A DNA stretch of 64,000 bases from Theocolax elegans (taxonomy: Eukaryota > Arthropoda > Insecta > Hymenoptera > Cerocephalidae), in assembly GCA_026168455.1 (NCBI GenBank), contig CM047431.1, positions 61,958,910 to 62,022,909 of the forward strand. The letters are read 5' to 3'. This document shows positions 13,711 through 26,744 of this stretch, piece after piece. The translations under genes were made by a program, and so were the position numbers. Position 1 is the stretch's first letter. The number at the start of each line of letters is the position of its first letter. The notes under the pieces are model-generated. The model was not told where the DNA came from and made no database searches. It saw only the letters and a program-made list of their open reading frames with translations.

Positions 13711-16649
13711 TGATTGACAATAATACGAAAGTTTCCAACGTTAAAATTCGATAAGTACTTACGGGATTTTATTTATGGTGAGTATACCAATCAAATTGAA
13801 CATCTTAGTAAAATGTATTGTATTATGGTTTGTATATACGATTATATTGTTACGTCGACTTTACAAAAAATTTTACGATATTTACGATGTTACAAATTTT
13901 ACAAAATTATACATAATTATACATCTGTCTATTTGAGTCAAGTATATGTGGAAAATATTTTTTTTTATAAATGTTTGTAAATACAAGTAATATATGAAAA
14001 ATTTGAAGGTTTTCATTATTTTGCTTATGCAAACTTTTTACAAAATATTTAGCTGTATGAAATCTAAATTAATTATGCAGTTGGATTAATATATATATAT
14101 ATATATATATATTGACCTGTCTAGTTGGAGAACATGTAACGTAATCCATTTAGAAAAGATATCTCGTCTTGATGAGGAAGAAAAGAAAATTTATAAATTT
14201 TAACAAAATCAGGCATCTGAAAGTAATAATTATTTAATGGAAAGATTATTCGTACATCTGTATTATTATCTGACATAAATTGGATTTCTTTAAAATTATT
14301 AATTAATAATTTTAAATTAAAAACAGGGATTACAAAATTGCAATATTATTTAATTAAATAAAAAACTTTTAGTACTGCATCATAATCAATTATTTTTAAA
14401 ATAGATACATACATAGTGTAATTTTTAAATTATGATGCCAAAGAAGACAAAAATTTAATGAAAAGAAGTTTAAACAACGTAATTGCATAAATATTTAAAG
14501 ATATTACATTATTTAAAATGTCTGGGATGTACAAGAGATAGAGATGTTTTTTTAATTTTTAACACTTTTATTTTAACATTATTCTTATACGTTCATCAAT
14601 GTTATTAATTTTAAAATTAAACTTACTTCTTTATAAGTTCCAATTTATGTCAGGTAATAATATAGGAGGGTCTATAAGCGTTTCCTTTCGGTTACATAAT
14701 TAATAATACCTTATGTTCGACTTTATTAAATACTGATTTAAATACTGATTTTCTTTTCATTTCTTTGATTTACGTATCTTTTTTAATTGGACAGGTCGAT
14801 ATGCATTAATTTATAACCTCGACTTTTGTATAGCCTGGTGACAGTACAAAACTATGAAAATTGCAGGCTTGATATATTATAAAATGGAATAAAAAAATGT
14901 TCACCATACGAAAATTACAAAGAGCGGTAAATTATTCACACTTTCGCTGTAACGATGGCTAGCATTTACTAGCATAGTTTGTTGATTTTCGTCTACTCTA
15001 TTTTCAAAGGCTGTGCAGTTGTATGGAGATGTACCAAAAAACAAAATTCATAATACAAATATCTGCTCTTAAACCAAAGGAGGACAATTAAAGCTCTTAA
15101 CAACTACAAGTTTTTTCTGATTTTTTAATGAAATACCGTTACAAGAATCATGGATAATATTGATCTACCGAAACAAGAACACAAAACCATTAAAAAAATA
15201 AAGAGTATATATTTTATAAATATTAAAACGTAATATTAAATTTAATAAATGAAACATATTTGTCGTTCGTATACATAGTATAAATACGTTGCCATCGATA
15301 TTGGCAAACAAACCATAATAATTAGTTAGCGACGTTTCGATAAATTTTTTCCAACTACGGCAGGTTGTATTTTTTTTTTTTTTTCATAAACAAAGGAACC
15401 TGCTAACACCAATTTTAATACATACGTTTATACTGATTAATATACTTACAATAAATGCGTCAATAATAGCATAATGTTGTACATAATTGCGGCATTTATA
15501 AGTTCTATATAAGTAATTAAGAGTGTTAAACTGATTATGCTTCTATCCGAGTGAATTGTTGGAAAATTTAAGTTAAATCACGAGAATAAGTGTTCTTTGC
15601 TTTGATGCAATCTACATTTATAATATGTACGCTTTCAACGTAGATTCAGTTTTTTAACAAATTTTTGGATATCGGTACAGAGATACTAAAATATCTTGAA
15701 TATCATTAATTATAAAAATCACGATTGTGTGATTTTTGACAATTTCTGAAAATGGACGGTTTACAACATAAATTGACTTATTTTTTAGAAAGATTAGCTG
15801 TATGTATTAAAAATTCCTAAGTAAGATAAACCTATTTCGTACAAGTATTCAATCATCAACGATGACTTAACCATTAGTACCAAAAGTTGGTTTTAAATAT
15901 TGCTTCTCAACGTTGGACAAATGTGAGTACCAACGTTCGAAATCAACTTTTACTTTTAATAAACTCACACTAATAATATTTTAAATAAGTAATGGAAAAA
16001 TTACACTTTAACACTATAGGTATCATATTTAGATAGATTAATTATATTTATCAAAAGATTCAGTTATAATAATTATAGAAACTGCACTATTTGTACTATT
16101 CGTAAAATTTATTCTTAAAACGTTTGGAAGAAATGTTTAATTAAAGGTACATCTACTATAACTAGCACGCAATATATATTATAAAACTTTATGAATTTCG
16201 GTTTTGCACCTCACAAATAGTTAAAAATTTTATTACATTATTTTTGTTTCAAATATCTACATTTTAATTTGGAGTGTAGAATGCCAAAACATATATTTTC
16301 CACAAGTCATCGATGAATAATTATAAATTTCGGTTACTCATTTTAAAAACAGTCCATGTAAAGTGATTTTAAACAATTTTTCTATATATCTATATTTTGC
16401 TGTAAAATTTCCATGATATTGAAACAAACGTTTTATTTATAAATAAATTGTGCATAAATTCGTTCAGTAATATGTACAAAATAGATAACTTTGTTAACTG
16501 GAAATAAATTAAAGCGCAACACTATAATTTATAAATTGTATTTGGCATTTATTATTATTTAGATAAAAATTAACATCGAGTATCAAAAACAACTACTATT
16601 GTAAAGTATAAAAAAATGTTAATCAGGTAAAAAAGGTGTATCAACTAAA
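13711..16649. other. Intergenic AT-rich region, nothing recognised
   Basis: Between the kinase 3' UTR and gene A. It contains a (TA)n tract near 14090-14115 and short chance ORFs only. No repeat family, tRNA or conserved protein fragment is seen. Confidence 0.6.
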
Positions 16650-19600
16650 TTATTTGCCAACGGCGCATCGTCCCTTGTTGACCTTCAGGAACTCTTTCTG
16701 CAACATCGAAAGAAAGAAGGGAAAGAACATAAGTTAGTACAAGAATCACATATAGATCAAGGTGTAAAATGGTTATAAATAAATAATGGAGGTGTTCTTA
16801 CGGCGCAGTTGATGGCGGCGCCGGGGTTCTTCCAGTGGGACTTGCACTGGTTGGCGGCCTCGCCGAGGCAGCTCGCTGCGGCACCAGTGAACAGCGACCC
16901 GATGATCTTCGCCACGATCTTCACGATCTGCACAATGCATTTCAATATTTAGATTTTGAGACAAAAAACAACGAAACAAAACAGTAATCTTTACTATGAA
17001 ATAAATTACTGTATTTATTGGCACCTGTTAGTAACACAGTTATTTTTTTTTGAGAAATTTTACCATAATAAATATACAAAAGTATATAGTAGGGGAGACT
17101 AGGGTAAAACGGACTTTTTTGATTTCTCGCCTGCTATTAGTGTCATCTATATAATACCAATGACATCTCTTTAAGAATGTTTATATGATAATTTTGTATG
17201 TGATCGTCATGTCAAATACCTTTCTGTTGATTTTATCAAAGGTTAAAGTTTTCGGAACTTGCAAGATCGATTTTATCTTAGTACTCATAGACTCGTAGTA
17301 CTTCCTAAAGGAAACAAATCATTTCAGTAAGTATGTAGCCTTAAAATTAACATTATTATTAATTGGAAAGGGTATTTTTTTTTATTTTACGCATCATTGT
17401 AAAAAATGAATAATTATTTTTTATCAACTTTGGGGCAAAACGGTCCATTTTGAGTTGGGGTAAAACGGACTAGCATATTTCTATAGTGCTGCCTATATAA
17501 CTGTATAAGCAGTATATAATATATAAAAATTTTTTGGTATAGAAATGGGAAAATATGTGAGGAAGACATCTCGACAAAACTGGTAATTTTGTATATTATT
17601 TAATTTTTGTATAAAAAAATTGTTAATTTATAGTTAATAATAAAATATTTCTTTAATAACAATGTTTCATTATATTTTTATTATTTTTTTCCCGTACAAT
17701 ATTGCTTAAAATTCATTTTTGAAAAAATAATGCAGGTGGTCGGTTTTTCCCCGACAATTCTTTCTAGGGGTAAAACCGATCACTTTCGTAAATTTTTATT
17801 AACACTGTTTTAAAATAATTTTTTTAACAAACTTAGTCTATATTTATTTTTTTAATAATAAAACAAAGACTTCATACATGCTAAATATTTTTTTTAATTG
17901 TTAATTTTTTTGTAAATAAACAATTTCTACAAAGTGGTTCGTTTTACCCCGGTCTCCCCTACTCAGTTTTAAAAGATATGGTCCAAATTTATAAAAATTA
18001 TCAAAATATTTTACTGTACAAGAATAGTTACATCGATCTTGCTTGTTTCTTTGATTTCATGTAATTGTAGATGTTGATGAATTTCAAGCATGCAAATATA
18101 GAGATATATAGGTAAATATTACATAATAAATCTTACATTTTATAAACAATAGTAAATTTACCTTGTCAAATTTTACTATACATTTGTTGCCATTAAAGAC
18201 AGTAATTATTGTATAGTATACATATAGCAATCATACTATAAATTCAGTACAATTATTAATTACACTTTATTTTATTATGCAAAACAGTTAAAAAAATTAT
18301 ATTTTTGGTCACACAAAGAATTAGTTTTTAGTAAAACAAATTTCGATATCAAAAATTGTTGAAGTAAAAATATAAAATATGGTTGCGTTTTTAGGCACGA
18401 CCGTTACACGGGAGAGCCTTACATTTTCACCATCGTAAAATGTGTGATGCATCAAAATATAGTAGATAATGGGTTGTAATTTCATCATAATGTAATTAGA
18501 TAATGGTCCTATTTCTAGATATATAGCACAGACACATAGTTTAAGTTATTAGGCATTGTTTTTTATTGCTTAGAAACGGTTGTGCAGCATTATCTTGAAA
18601 TGTATTAATCTTATATAAAAACTTTATACGGACGAAATATTTGTCTCAAAATAACAAAACTTTTTGCTATTGTACACTTTAAGTTCAGAATAATATGTTC
18701 AAAGATATATATAGAGAAAAACAGTCAAAATAATGAAAAAGTACAAAAAACCATGTTTTTTTCGCAATAAAACTAAATCTATCGTTTATACAGAAAAATT
18801 TTTAATGAACGAAATGTTCGTTTGAAAATAATAATATTTTTGAAGGTAAACATAGAAAAACGGTTAAAACCATGAAAAGAGTACTAAAATTCACGTTTTC
18901 TCGTAATAAATCAAAATGTATAATTCGTACACAAAAACTTTAAAGGAATGAAATGTTCGTCTCAAAATAATTAAACGTTTTCCTATGTTACACTTTACGC
19001 TTAGAACAATATTTTCAAAGGTAAAAAGACAAACGGTTAAAAAAAGTACAAAAAATCACATTTTTTCACAATAAAATTAAATACATACAGTGCGTGTGAA
19101 TTGTGACGTGATTCGACGACGGAAATGATAAGCACATAATTTGAAGTCATGTTTTTATTATTATCTCTTATGATGTATAGTATATTTAGTAATATTAGGC
19201 CAAAAATCCCGAGCTTTGAGTCAAGTATTTTACCCAATACTCGCAGACGGTCGTGCGTTCGATCTAAAGTACTGATTCGACGAGACACGGCGGCCCCGCA
19301 ACTATAGTTATCTTAAAAATCATTTATAAACTGGATCAAATGTTTCAGAAACAAATATCGAATCTGTATGCGACTAATGATGATGTACACGAATATTTAC
19401 GTTACACGTTGTTTTGAAATATTTTTTGAAACTATATAAGAAAAATTATATAGTCATTATTACGGCATATTAAATTTTTAATAGTAAAATAAGGATAGTC
19501 GCTTTGTAAATAATGCTTATTATTTCTTATGTCGGGTAAAAAAATGTAAAAATATTTTTGTAAAATATAACTAAATAAATAAATAAGGATAGTTTTGCGA

Positions 19601-20311
19601 AACAGGATACAAATTACAATCATAAAAGTTTAATTTTCACTGTACTTTTCAACCTTTACATTTAGAAATAGTAATTTCTTCATTTGCATTTGGTATGGTT
19701 TACCTTTAATTACCTTTAATTACTGCATCGCATATTATACAACATGTAATTTACTATTCTAAGTAATTCTAACTATTTTTACATGTATGAGTCGAAGTTA
19801 AAATCGACCATTATGAGATAATCTATATAAGGGTATATATGAGATTGGCGACCGCATTTATAAAACTATTTTAATTTTTACAATTAATTAAATTTCGAGT
19901 TCGAAAAAGTTTCAAAAACATTACGCATTTTAAAATTGCAATTCTACAAATGTATTATACATATAACTTAAATTATTAAAATTTACAGTAAAATTTTTCT
20001 TATTTTTTACAGATGGTTTGGAACCATGTCCTCATTCTACATTGGCTGGTGCAGTCTATATATATTATCTATTTTCGAGTGCGATTGATAGTTTAACTTA
20101 CCAGTTTTTAGTACAATGTTATAGCAGGCAATTTGAGTAAAAATCAAGTATATCGAACAATTGTAAAAAACTGTATAAAAGAGGTCAATAATATACTCAC
20201 TGGGTTTGCGCGCTCGTTGACTTCGATTTCGGGTTCCTCGTCGGCGGTGACTTGGACACCGGCCACGATGAAGGCAATGGCGAAGAGGCCAAGGAAATAC
20301 TTGATGAACAT
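16650..20311 (-). CDS. Gene A: secreted cationic four-cysteine peptide precursor (94 aa)
   Basis: Three exons on the minus strand, read right to left: 20311-20201 (37 codons), 16927-16802 (42 codons), 16697-16650 (15 codons plus stop). Introns are phase 0 with GTGAGT/CAG and GTAAGA/CAG borders. Residues 1 to about 22 are a hydrophobic signal peptide; residues 23-37 are an acidic propeptide ending ERANP. The remaining 57 residues start IVKIVAKIIGSLF, an amphipathic helix, and have net charge near +7. Four cysteines are spaced C-x7-C-x12-C-x11-C, with conserved W four residues after the second cysteine, WKNP, and NKGRC near the C-terminus. Exon 2 is unusually GC-rich for the region. I do not recognise a named family. 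Antimicrobial or venom peptide is the likeliest role by architecture only. Closest paralogue in the window is gene D. Confidence 0.85.
17092..17959. mobile_element. TA-flanked MITE (868 bp) in intron 1 of gene A
   Basis: Begins GGGGAGACTAGGGTAAAAC and ends GTTTTACCCCGGTCTCCCC, imperfect terminal inverted repeats, with TA on both sides (17090-17091, 17960-17961). Related 'ggggtaaaacgg' and 'ggggcaaaacgg' motifs recur internally near 17431-17475 and 17740-17780. No open frame of note. Confidence 0.75.
18610..19085. repeat. Degenerate tandem repeat (about three units of roughly 150 bp)
   Basis: Three diverged copies begin near 18620, 18790 and 18928. Each has an 'aaactttA..gaaatgttcgtctcaaaataa'-like core followed by 'aaacggttaaa' and 'aaaagtac'. 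Located in intron 1 of gene A. Function unknown. Confidence 0.5.
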
Positions 20312-20391
20312 TTTTAAGGAGTTTTGGGTTTTCGTACGTTACTTCACGAACTAGCTAACACTGATGGTTTCGTATTCAAAATTTTTAGTGT

Positions 20392-20398
20392 AATTATA
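20392..20398 (-). promoter_or_regulatory. Possible TATA box of gene A
   Basis: TATAATT on the minus strand, about 80 bp upstream of the gene A start codon. The spacing is similar to that of genes B and D. Weak match. Confidence 0.35.
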
Positions 20399-20900
20399 CG
20401 TAATCGATGTTAGTATAACGTACAAATTAGAAAATATAAAGTAACATCACCCGGAATATGATTTTGACATAAATGTTTCCCTTGGTTACACATTCGAATA
20501 TGTTTGTTCTATCTTACAATGCCTCGCATAATCGTACTATATCAATTAGTTATTTAAATTAGGATGACAAAAATAAAATAAAGCTAATAAAAAGAACAAT
20601 AAAAATAATTGAAGAAACAAAAGAACTTAATGTATATAACGATATTTTAAAAAATTACTATATATATTAATGTTTGTCAACAATAAAAAATTAACGATAT
20701 TTGATTGTTTAATTACGTTTATTGTATAGTTACACTCTTTAATATTTGTTCGCAAAATGTTACATTTTCCTGTTATTATCAAACCAGGTAAAATAAGTTT
20801 ATAAATTTATGATTAGTGCGCGACTCGCGCGCGTTATCTTTGCTTATTTTGACTATGTAAATTGCAAATTTTAGCAAGTTCCACAATTTGTCGTTTACTT

Positions 20901-20965
20901 ATTAAAATCTCTTATTTACACGCGCGTTTATATATATACACGCGTGTAAATAAGAGATTTTAATA
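20901..20965. repeat. Near-perfect hairpin palindrome
   Basis: ATTAAAATCTCTTATTTACA at the left returns in inverse after a short CGCG/TATATA centre, ending TGTAAATAAGAGATTTTAAT. Arms are about 30 bp. It sits 15 bp left of the MITE at 20980 and upstream of gene A. Confidence 0.8.
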
Positions 20966-20979
20966 ATTTAATATATATA

Positions 20980-21511
20980 CCCTAGTAGAATTCAGAATAT
21001 AAGAAATAGCTGGGAAATTAATAAATGGACAGCGAAAATGGTTAGGTATTGACTCCCGATGAAACGCTTTTTCGCCCATTTCTTGCACATTTATTGGAAT
21101 GAGCAAAATAAAGTATTTATTCTGGGTAATGTTCTAAACAAAATGCGAAGCATGTTGTGAAATTTGATCCCTTTTACCATTTCCGATCGAGTCCGACGAT
21201 TGTTTGCGTCGTACAAACACTCATTTTCAAGATATTTTAACTTTTATAAATTAATCACCAAATTGATCCGAAACATTTTTGCAGCTTTGTTCATAGCCTA
21301 TAATGCGCCAGGTATCCTGCTTACGGAAACTAGTTTTACAACCTTCAAAATACTTAGTTCAATCCTAACATTTATAGATTATTCTATTGAATAGCTAAGA
21401 AAGGTTAAAAAAAGCGTTTCATCGCAAGCCCAAAAATATACCTAGTTTTAGCCTATTTCTAGTTTAACTGGCTTGGTACTGCTCACTAAATGGATTTCAA
21501 TTCTACTAGGG
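20980..21511. mobile_element. 'CCCTAGTAGAATT' TA-flanked MITE, copy 1 (532 bp)
   Basis: Starts CCCTAGTAGAATTC and ends AATTCTACTAGGG, with TA microsatellite on both sides. The inner parts are also inverted relatives of each other (for example 'gaaacgctttttcgcccatttc' and its reverse form). Relatives occur at 41957, 44463, 46969, 47859 (inverted) and 49619. It lies 29 bp left of the large transposon at 21541. Confidence 0.85.
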
Positions 21512-22720
21512 TATATATATATATATATACCTATATATATGGGTCATTCCTGTGAAATTCACGAAATCTTGGTCGGGGGGGGTCAACCGATTTTGCTGCA
21601 AATTTAGTATGTTCTTATACTTCAAAAAAAAGTAAGTTTGCCAAAATTTCAGCCCTCTAAATGAATTTGCAGTCGAGATAATCACTATTGAAGTCGTAAA
21701 GGTGGCTATTTTTCGTCACTTTTTTGACATTTTTCAAAGTACCACCAAAATTTGACAAATTAATTTTTTTTTATCCAGTCCAGCGCAAATTCTTTGTATT
21801 ACTATAAACTTTGAATCTAGCTATATAGCATTAGGTTTTTTACAAACCGACAATTTTGACAAAGACAAATGTAAGCACTGTTTTTTTTGGATTTTGCACT
21901 TTTTATAAATGATACCAAATTGACAATTTTTAATATTTTTAAAAAATCCCAACGCGGTTAGATTCGTATTGAAATAACCCTTCTTTTCATTTTTTGAGAG
22001 CTTAAAAATATTAATTAGGGCCAAAGTTATGGCATTTCAAAGTTGTACGAAAACGCAAAAAACGCGTTTTTTACCAATATTTGGACCACTCAAACTCCGG
22101 TCTACCAAAAAATTTTACTACCAAATTTTGAGGAAACTTCATTTATATTATGTCGAAGGTAGTAGGGGCAAATTCAATTTGTATATCGGGGTTTTACTTA
22201 GTAAAATCATCCAACTTAAATTTTAATTTTTTGCATTTTTCATGATTTCTTAAGCAACGGAAGGACTTTTAACAACGCTTTAATCACGCCTAAAAATTAT
22301 CCAAAAAGCTTCAAAAATGTAACTATTAAATTTTGTAAAAAAGTAGTACTATGCAATGATAAATTTCTGTGGCTTAAAATACGATGCTGTATTTATAACT
22401 TACGTATAAAATTTACTTATACAAATAAAATTACCATAAAGCAAAATCTTGTTAAATTTAAATTGCTGTAAAAAATTATATTTCAAGTTGGATACTCTTA
22501 CTATTTTTTGATAACATGATATTTTAATAATATTTTCAACACAGTAGAAAAACTTTGCAAAAAATGAAAATTTGGTTTATAGTCAATTTAAAGAAAAGAA
22601 AGATAAATAGAAGCCATTTTTGGTATCACTGAAGAACGGCGTTGACTTTTAATTGCAATATGTTTGGTTGTGTATACTATTAAATCTGTGTCGAATAATA
22701 ATAAATAAGCTGATAAGTAT

Positions 22721-25564
22721 CTATTGAATTTTTATTTCTTTTGATTCATTAGAGAATGATGTTATTTTAATCTTCATCGTAGATTGATCAAGTGGTATAA
22801 ATGAATGGTACTTCCTTGTATTTGGGATTGTCTTAGCAGCTGCAAATCTTGTTTTTAACTGCCTCATTCGTGTCTCAACCTCTTCTTTGGAAACCCATAT
22901 AAACCTTCAATAAAATATAAACATCACAGTAATTAATTCATTAATTTGATTAAATGTATACTATTTTATAAAAATGTTGTTTATAACTTCGTACTTGATG
23001 CTTTTTTCATTTTCGTTCAAATATTTAAACATTTCTTTTGGAGATAAAATTTGTTGATTGGCTTTATTTTGTAAAGACGCTTTTCTCACTGTCCGTTTTG
23101 CTACTGCACCTATACCGTCACATGAACTTTTTCCATGGCTTGTAGCGAAAAAATTATATGAAATAATGTTCATATCAAATTCACATTTATGATGATTTAA
23201 ATTAGTAAAATGATTTCTGTAAATAATAATAACTTTGACTAACAGCTTTATACGTATAATTATAATTTTTTATTAACGGGTCAAGCCAGTATTTTCAAGC
23301 AAAATGTTCCGATTTATTTATAAATATAGTTTTTAATAAATATGTTGTAAATATCAATTTTGTTTTTAGTTCCAAATACTATACGATTGTAAAATATATT
23401 CCTGATTTGTTTGTATGTTTAACACCGGTTTGCCCCCTTAATAGATAGTAATAATTAATAAATATATTAATGCAATTACTTATTTTTATACTGTGTAGGA
23501 GCTCCATCTGAGAAATATATTATATTTCCTACCCAGGGACAAATTTCTTTAAATGCTTTTAAAGTTTTTTCTTGAAAAACATTTACAGAACATGCTGTGT
23601 GCTTTAAACAATCGCTTATTATACAAAAACTCATTATTTTTAAATTAGTGTCAGTAGTATTTTTGTAATATATAACAATAGGGTGTAACGTAGCTTGAGT
23701 ACTACTAAAATAAAATGCTTGAATCGAATCTTGAGAAATAAATGTGTAATTTTCTGCAAAATCCATTATAGCAAGGCAAGTGTCTGTTTGCAATGTATTC
23801 TTGCAATGCGACATGTAATATTTTTGTGATTCGGCTACAAAATGATGTTCCGTTAAATCCCAAACATCATTGACCAAATTTTGAAGAAATTCCTCTATCG
23901 GTTCTGTGTAATTGCCTAGATTAGCCCTACTTACTAAAGATTCAGCATCTAGTTTTTTCGATTTCGTTACTGTCCATTTATTATAATTAATAATAACTTT
24001 TTTCTCAACTAGAAAATTATCTTTTATATAGCTAAGAATTCTTTCTTTTCCAGGACACTTACTGCATTCATGTAGCATGCAACTTTCAATTTCTATTGAG
24101 CAAACGCATTGATTTATCAAATCTCTATACGATGCAGAAGAACACAGGGCATTTAATTTTAGTTTCACATTTTGGTGTTGACTGCAAACACATATCGAAT
24201 GAGTCCCAGGTGCTCCTGCAAGCACACATTCTTTTGGTTTTAGACTTGCGAATAATGAAAAACTTGGTACTCTATCTTTATTACAAAGTTTGATCCAATT
24301 AGTGTAAAGATCACGAAGATCATACAGCAATAGTCTTTTTTGCACTAAATGCCTCCCTTGATTGTCAGCAGTGGGAATGCTTAAGCACTCTTTCATGCCG
24401 CTGCACATTCTGCTGTTTGCGTCATCATTATAATATTCTATAATAGCATTTTTCAGTTCATCTGAATGATATACATGCACTTTATGTTCATAATTAGCCA
24501 AAACACCTAAAAAAATACTTACGTTATGCATGTAAATTTATTACACTATTGCACAAAGAAATTCAAAGAAAAAAAATAAAAACAGAAAATTCCAATTTAA
24601 TACAAAAAAACAAGCTTCTTAAACCACTTTATGCAAATTAATAAATTAAATTGTCTCATACGCACATTATTATTAAAAAATGGATATATTTACCTTTCTC
24701 TGCTCTTAATTTTTTGGCTTTTTCAAACATGTACCGTGTACATTTAAAATACGTATAGGTTTCATTATAACTCCAGTTATTTGGTAATAAAGTAAGCAAT
24801 TGAATTTTTTCCTTAATTAGCGATTCATTATTATATTTACTTAAAATATTATTGATGATTGCTTTTACTGAATCGCTGTCCTTTTGTAATTGCTTTAAGT
24901 TTATAGGGTTGACTACAGTACTTTCACACGTATTATTCATCTTGCTAACGGTTTTTGTAATAATTTCTTGAATAATACTCCCAAACTCATTTTCAAGCTT
25001 ACTGATATTCATTTTCTGCTTCTTTAAAGGTGGTATATCAAACACATCCAAAAGTTCATCAAGCATCTCAACATTTTGACTATGTGATTTATACTCAGTA
25101 CTTGAGAATGAACATGTAGGATTTGATTCATAATTGCTATTATTACTAACATCTTCATTGTCATTCTTAGATTCTATGTGTGATAAAATAGTATTCATAC
25201 AATTGCAACAGACTTTGTAACCAGGTACTACTTGAATACCGATTGCATTATGCAAATCTATACATTTTTCTAAAGTTAATATTCTTAAATTAGATGTTAT
25301 GACTGACTTGTGCTTAAAAAAAGGATCACAACATTTTTTTGACTTCGTTTCAAAATAGCGCAAAAAAGAGCACAAATGATGCTCACAAATAGTTGCATCA
25401 TCAGTTGCGTTAAAATTTGTAATTCTAAGTGAAAGGAGTAACTTATCATTTTCATCCAAACTTGATAAAGAATGTAGTTTTCTTAATTTTGTATAAATTT
25501 CTGAATTACAGTTCTCCTTTAAAATTTTTCCAATAGAGCAGTTATACGACCCTTCTAATTCCAT
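22721..25564 (-). CDS. Putative DDE-type transposase, 767 aa, four exons, apparently intact
   Basis: Exons on the minus strand: 25564-24694, 24506-23480, 23216-22995 and 22904-22721. Borders are GT-AG, phases are compatible, and total length is 2304 nt including stop TAG at 22721-22723. Residues 60-122 form a likely N-terminal zinc-binding region (C60, H62/H63, C65, C78/C79, H85, C119/C120, C122). A second Cys/His cluster lies at about 393-442. Conserved blocks are MDFAENY (Asp 539), YFSDGAPTQYKN (Asp 624) and NFFATSHGKSSCDGIG (about 654-668). This motif set occurs in widespread, poorly classified animal transposase-like proteins; the two aspartates are candidate catalytic residues. Family assignment beyond that is not possible by eye. 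The long matching inverted repeats around it support its role as the element's transposase. Confidence 0.8.
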
Positions 25565-26047
25565 TTTATTTTATATTTAACCTCTTAGGTTAAAATATTA
25601 CAATTGTTGAAAACTATATATTCCATAATATTCTACACTTACATTTATTACTCAGTACGTGAACATCAATTTTTATACAAATTCAAAGTTTTGTAAACGT
25701 TATACTATTCAAATAAAACTATGACATGTAAAATTTACTAGATTAGGTATAAAGCTGTAATTTTTTGTGTATGAATTCTACACAATAGTACTTAGTACAC
25801 AAGTGTTCCAAAACGCATCACAGTATACCTCCAGTAATCATCCGACAGCGGCGCTGCTGTCGCTATAAATGAGTGTCAAATGCGGAACTGCGGAATGGAC
25901 TGTCTTCAATAAAGAATAAACAAAAAATGTAACCAAATGACTATAAACAAAATTTTCATTTTGTGTTGAAAATATTATTAAAATATGATGTTATCAAAAA
26001 ATAGTAAGAGTATCCAACTTCAAATATAGTTTTTTACAGCAATTTAA

Positions 26048-26744
26048 GGGTAGAGTATGGTCGAAAATAATAAAAAAAATCAATTTTTTTTTAATTTAGA
26101 AACAAGTTCTAAATGTTATGTAGAATGCGCGTAAATAATTTTTAATATGATAAAGCTTATATGTCTACATAATTTCAGTATCTCATAATGCTCAGTTAAT
26201 GCAACAAGTCGTTTATTTTAAACTCAAAAGTTAAATAACTCCAAAACTATATTTTATACCTTCAAAACATTCCTTGCAGGTTTTTATCGTAGTCTCCTGA
26301 AATTTTGCACATATCATGAGGTACTTATGAATTATAAAGTTACACAGCCTTTTTTGTTTAAAATTAAATATGACATTTTTATGTCTATTTTTTTAATGAA
26401 AAACACTACATTTTTGAAACAATTATTTAAATAAATTAGGTTTATCAAGCTTGAAATTGCATTTTTGTAAATACACCTTATTCGCTGTGTAAAGTTGAAG
26501 CTTTTATATATATAAGTTTAAATTTTTTCCACCGGAGCCCTTTGACAACTTTTATCCTGCAAGGAGTTTTTTATATTTGCACCTCTATTAGGCCTATTTT
26601 TTAAAAATATTTCAATATTTTACTTCATTTATGCGTTAAAAATCATCAATAAACAATATTTTTTATAAAATACTTTAGAAAGATGACAATTGACATAATA
26701 TTTTATAAAAATAACAAAAAAATTTTTCTAACCATACTCTACCC
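26048..26744. mobile_element. TTAA-flanked MITE nested in the right inverted repeat of the 6.1-kb transposon
   Basis: Ends are GGGTAGAGTATGGT and ACCATACTCTACCC, with TTAA at 26044-26047 and 26745-26748. The opposite arm of the host transposon (near 22445-22475) shows the uninterrupted sequence with a single TTAA. Removing the element plus one TTAA restores it exactly. Length is 697 bp. Confidence 0.88.
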
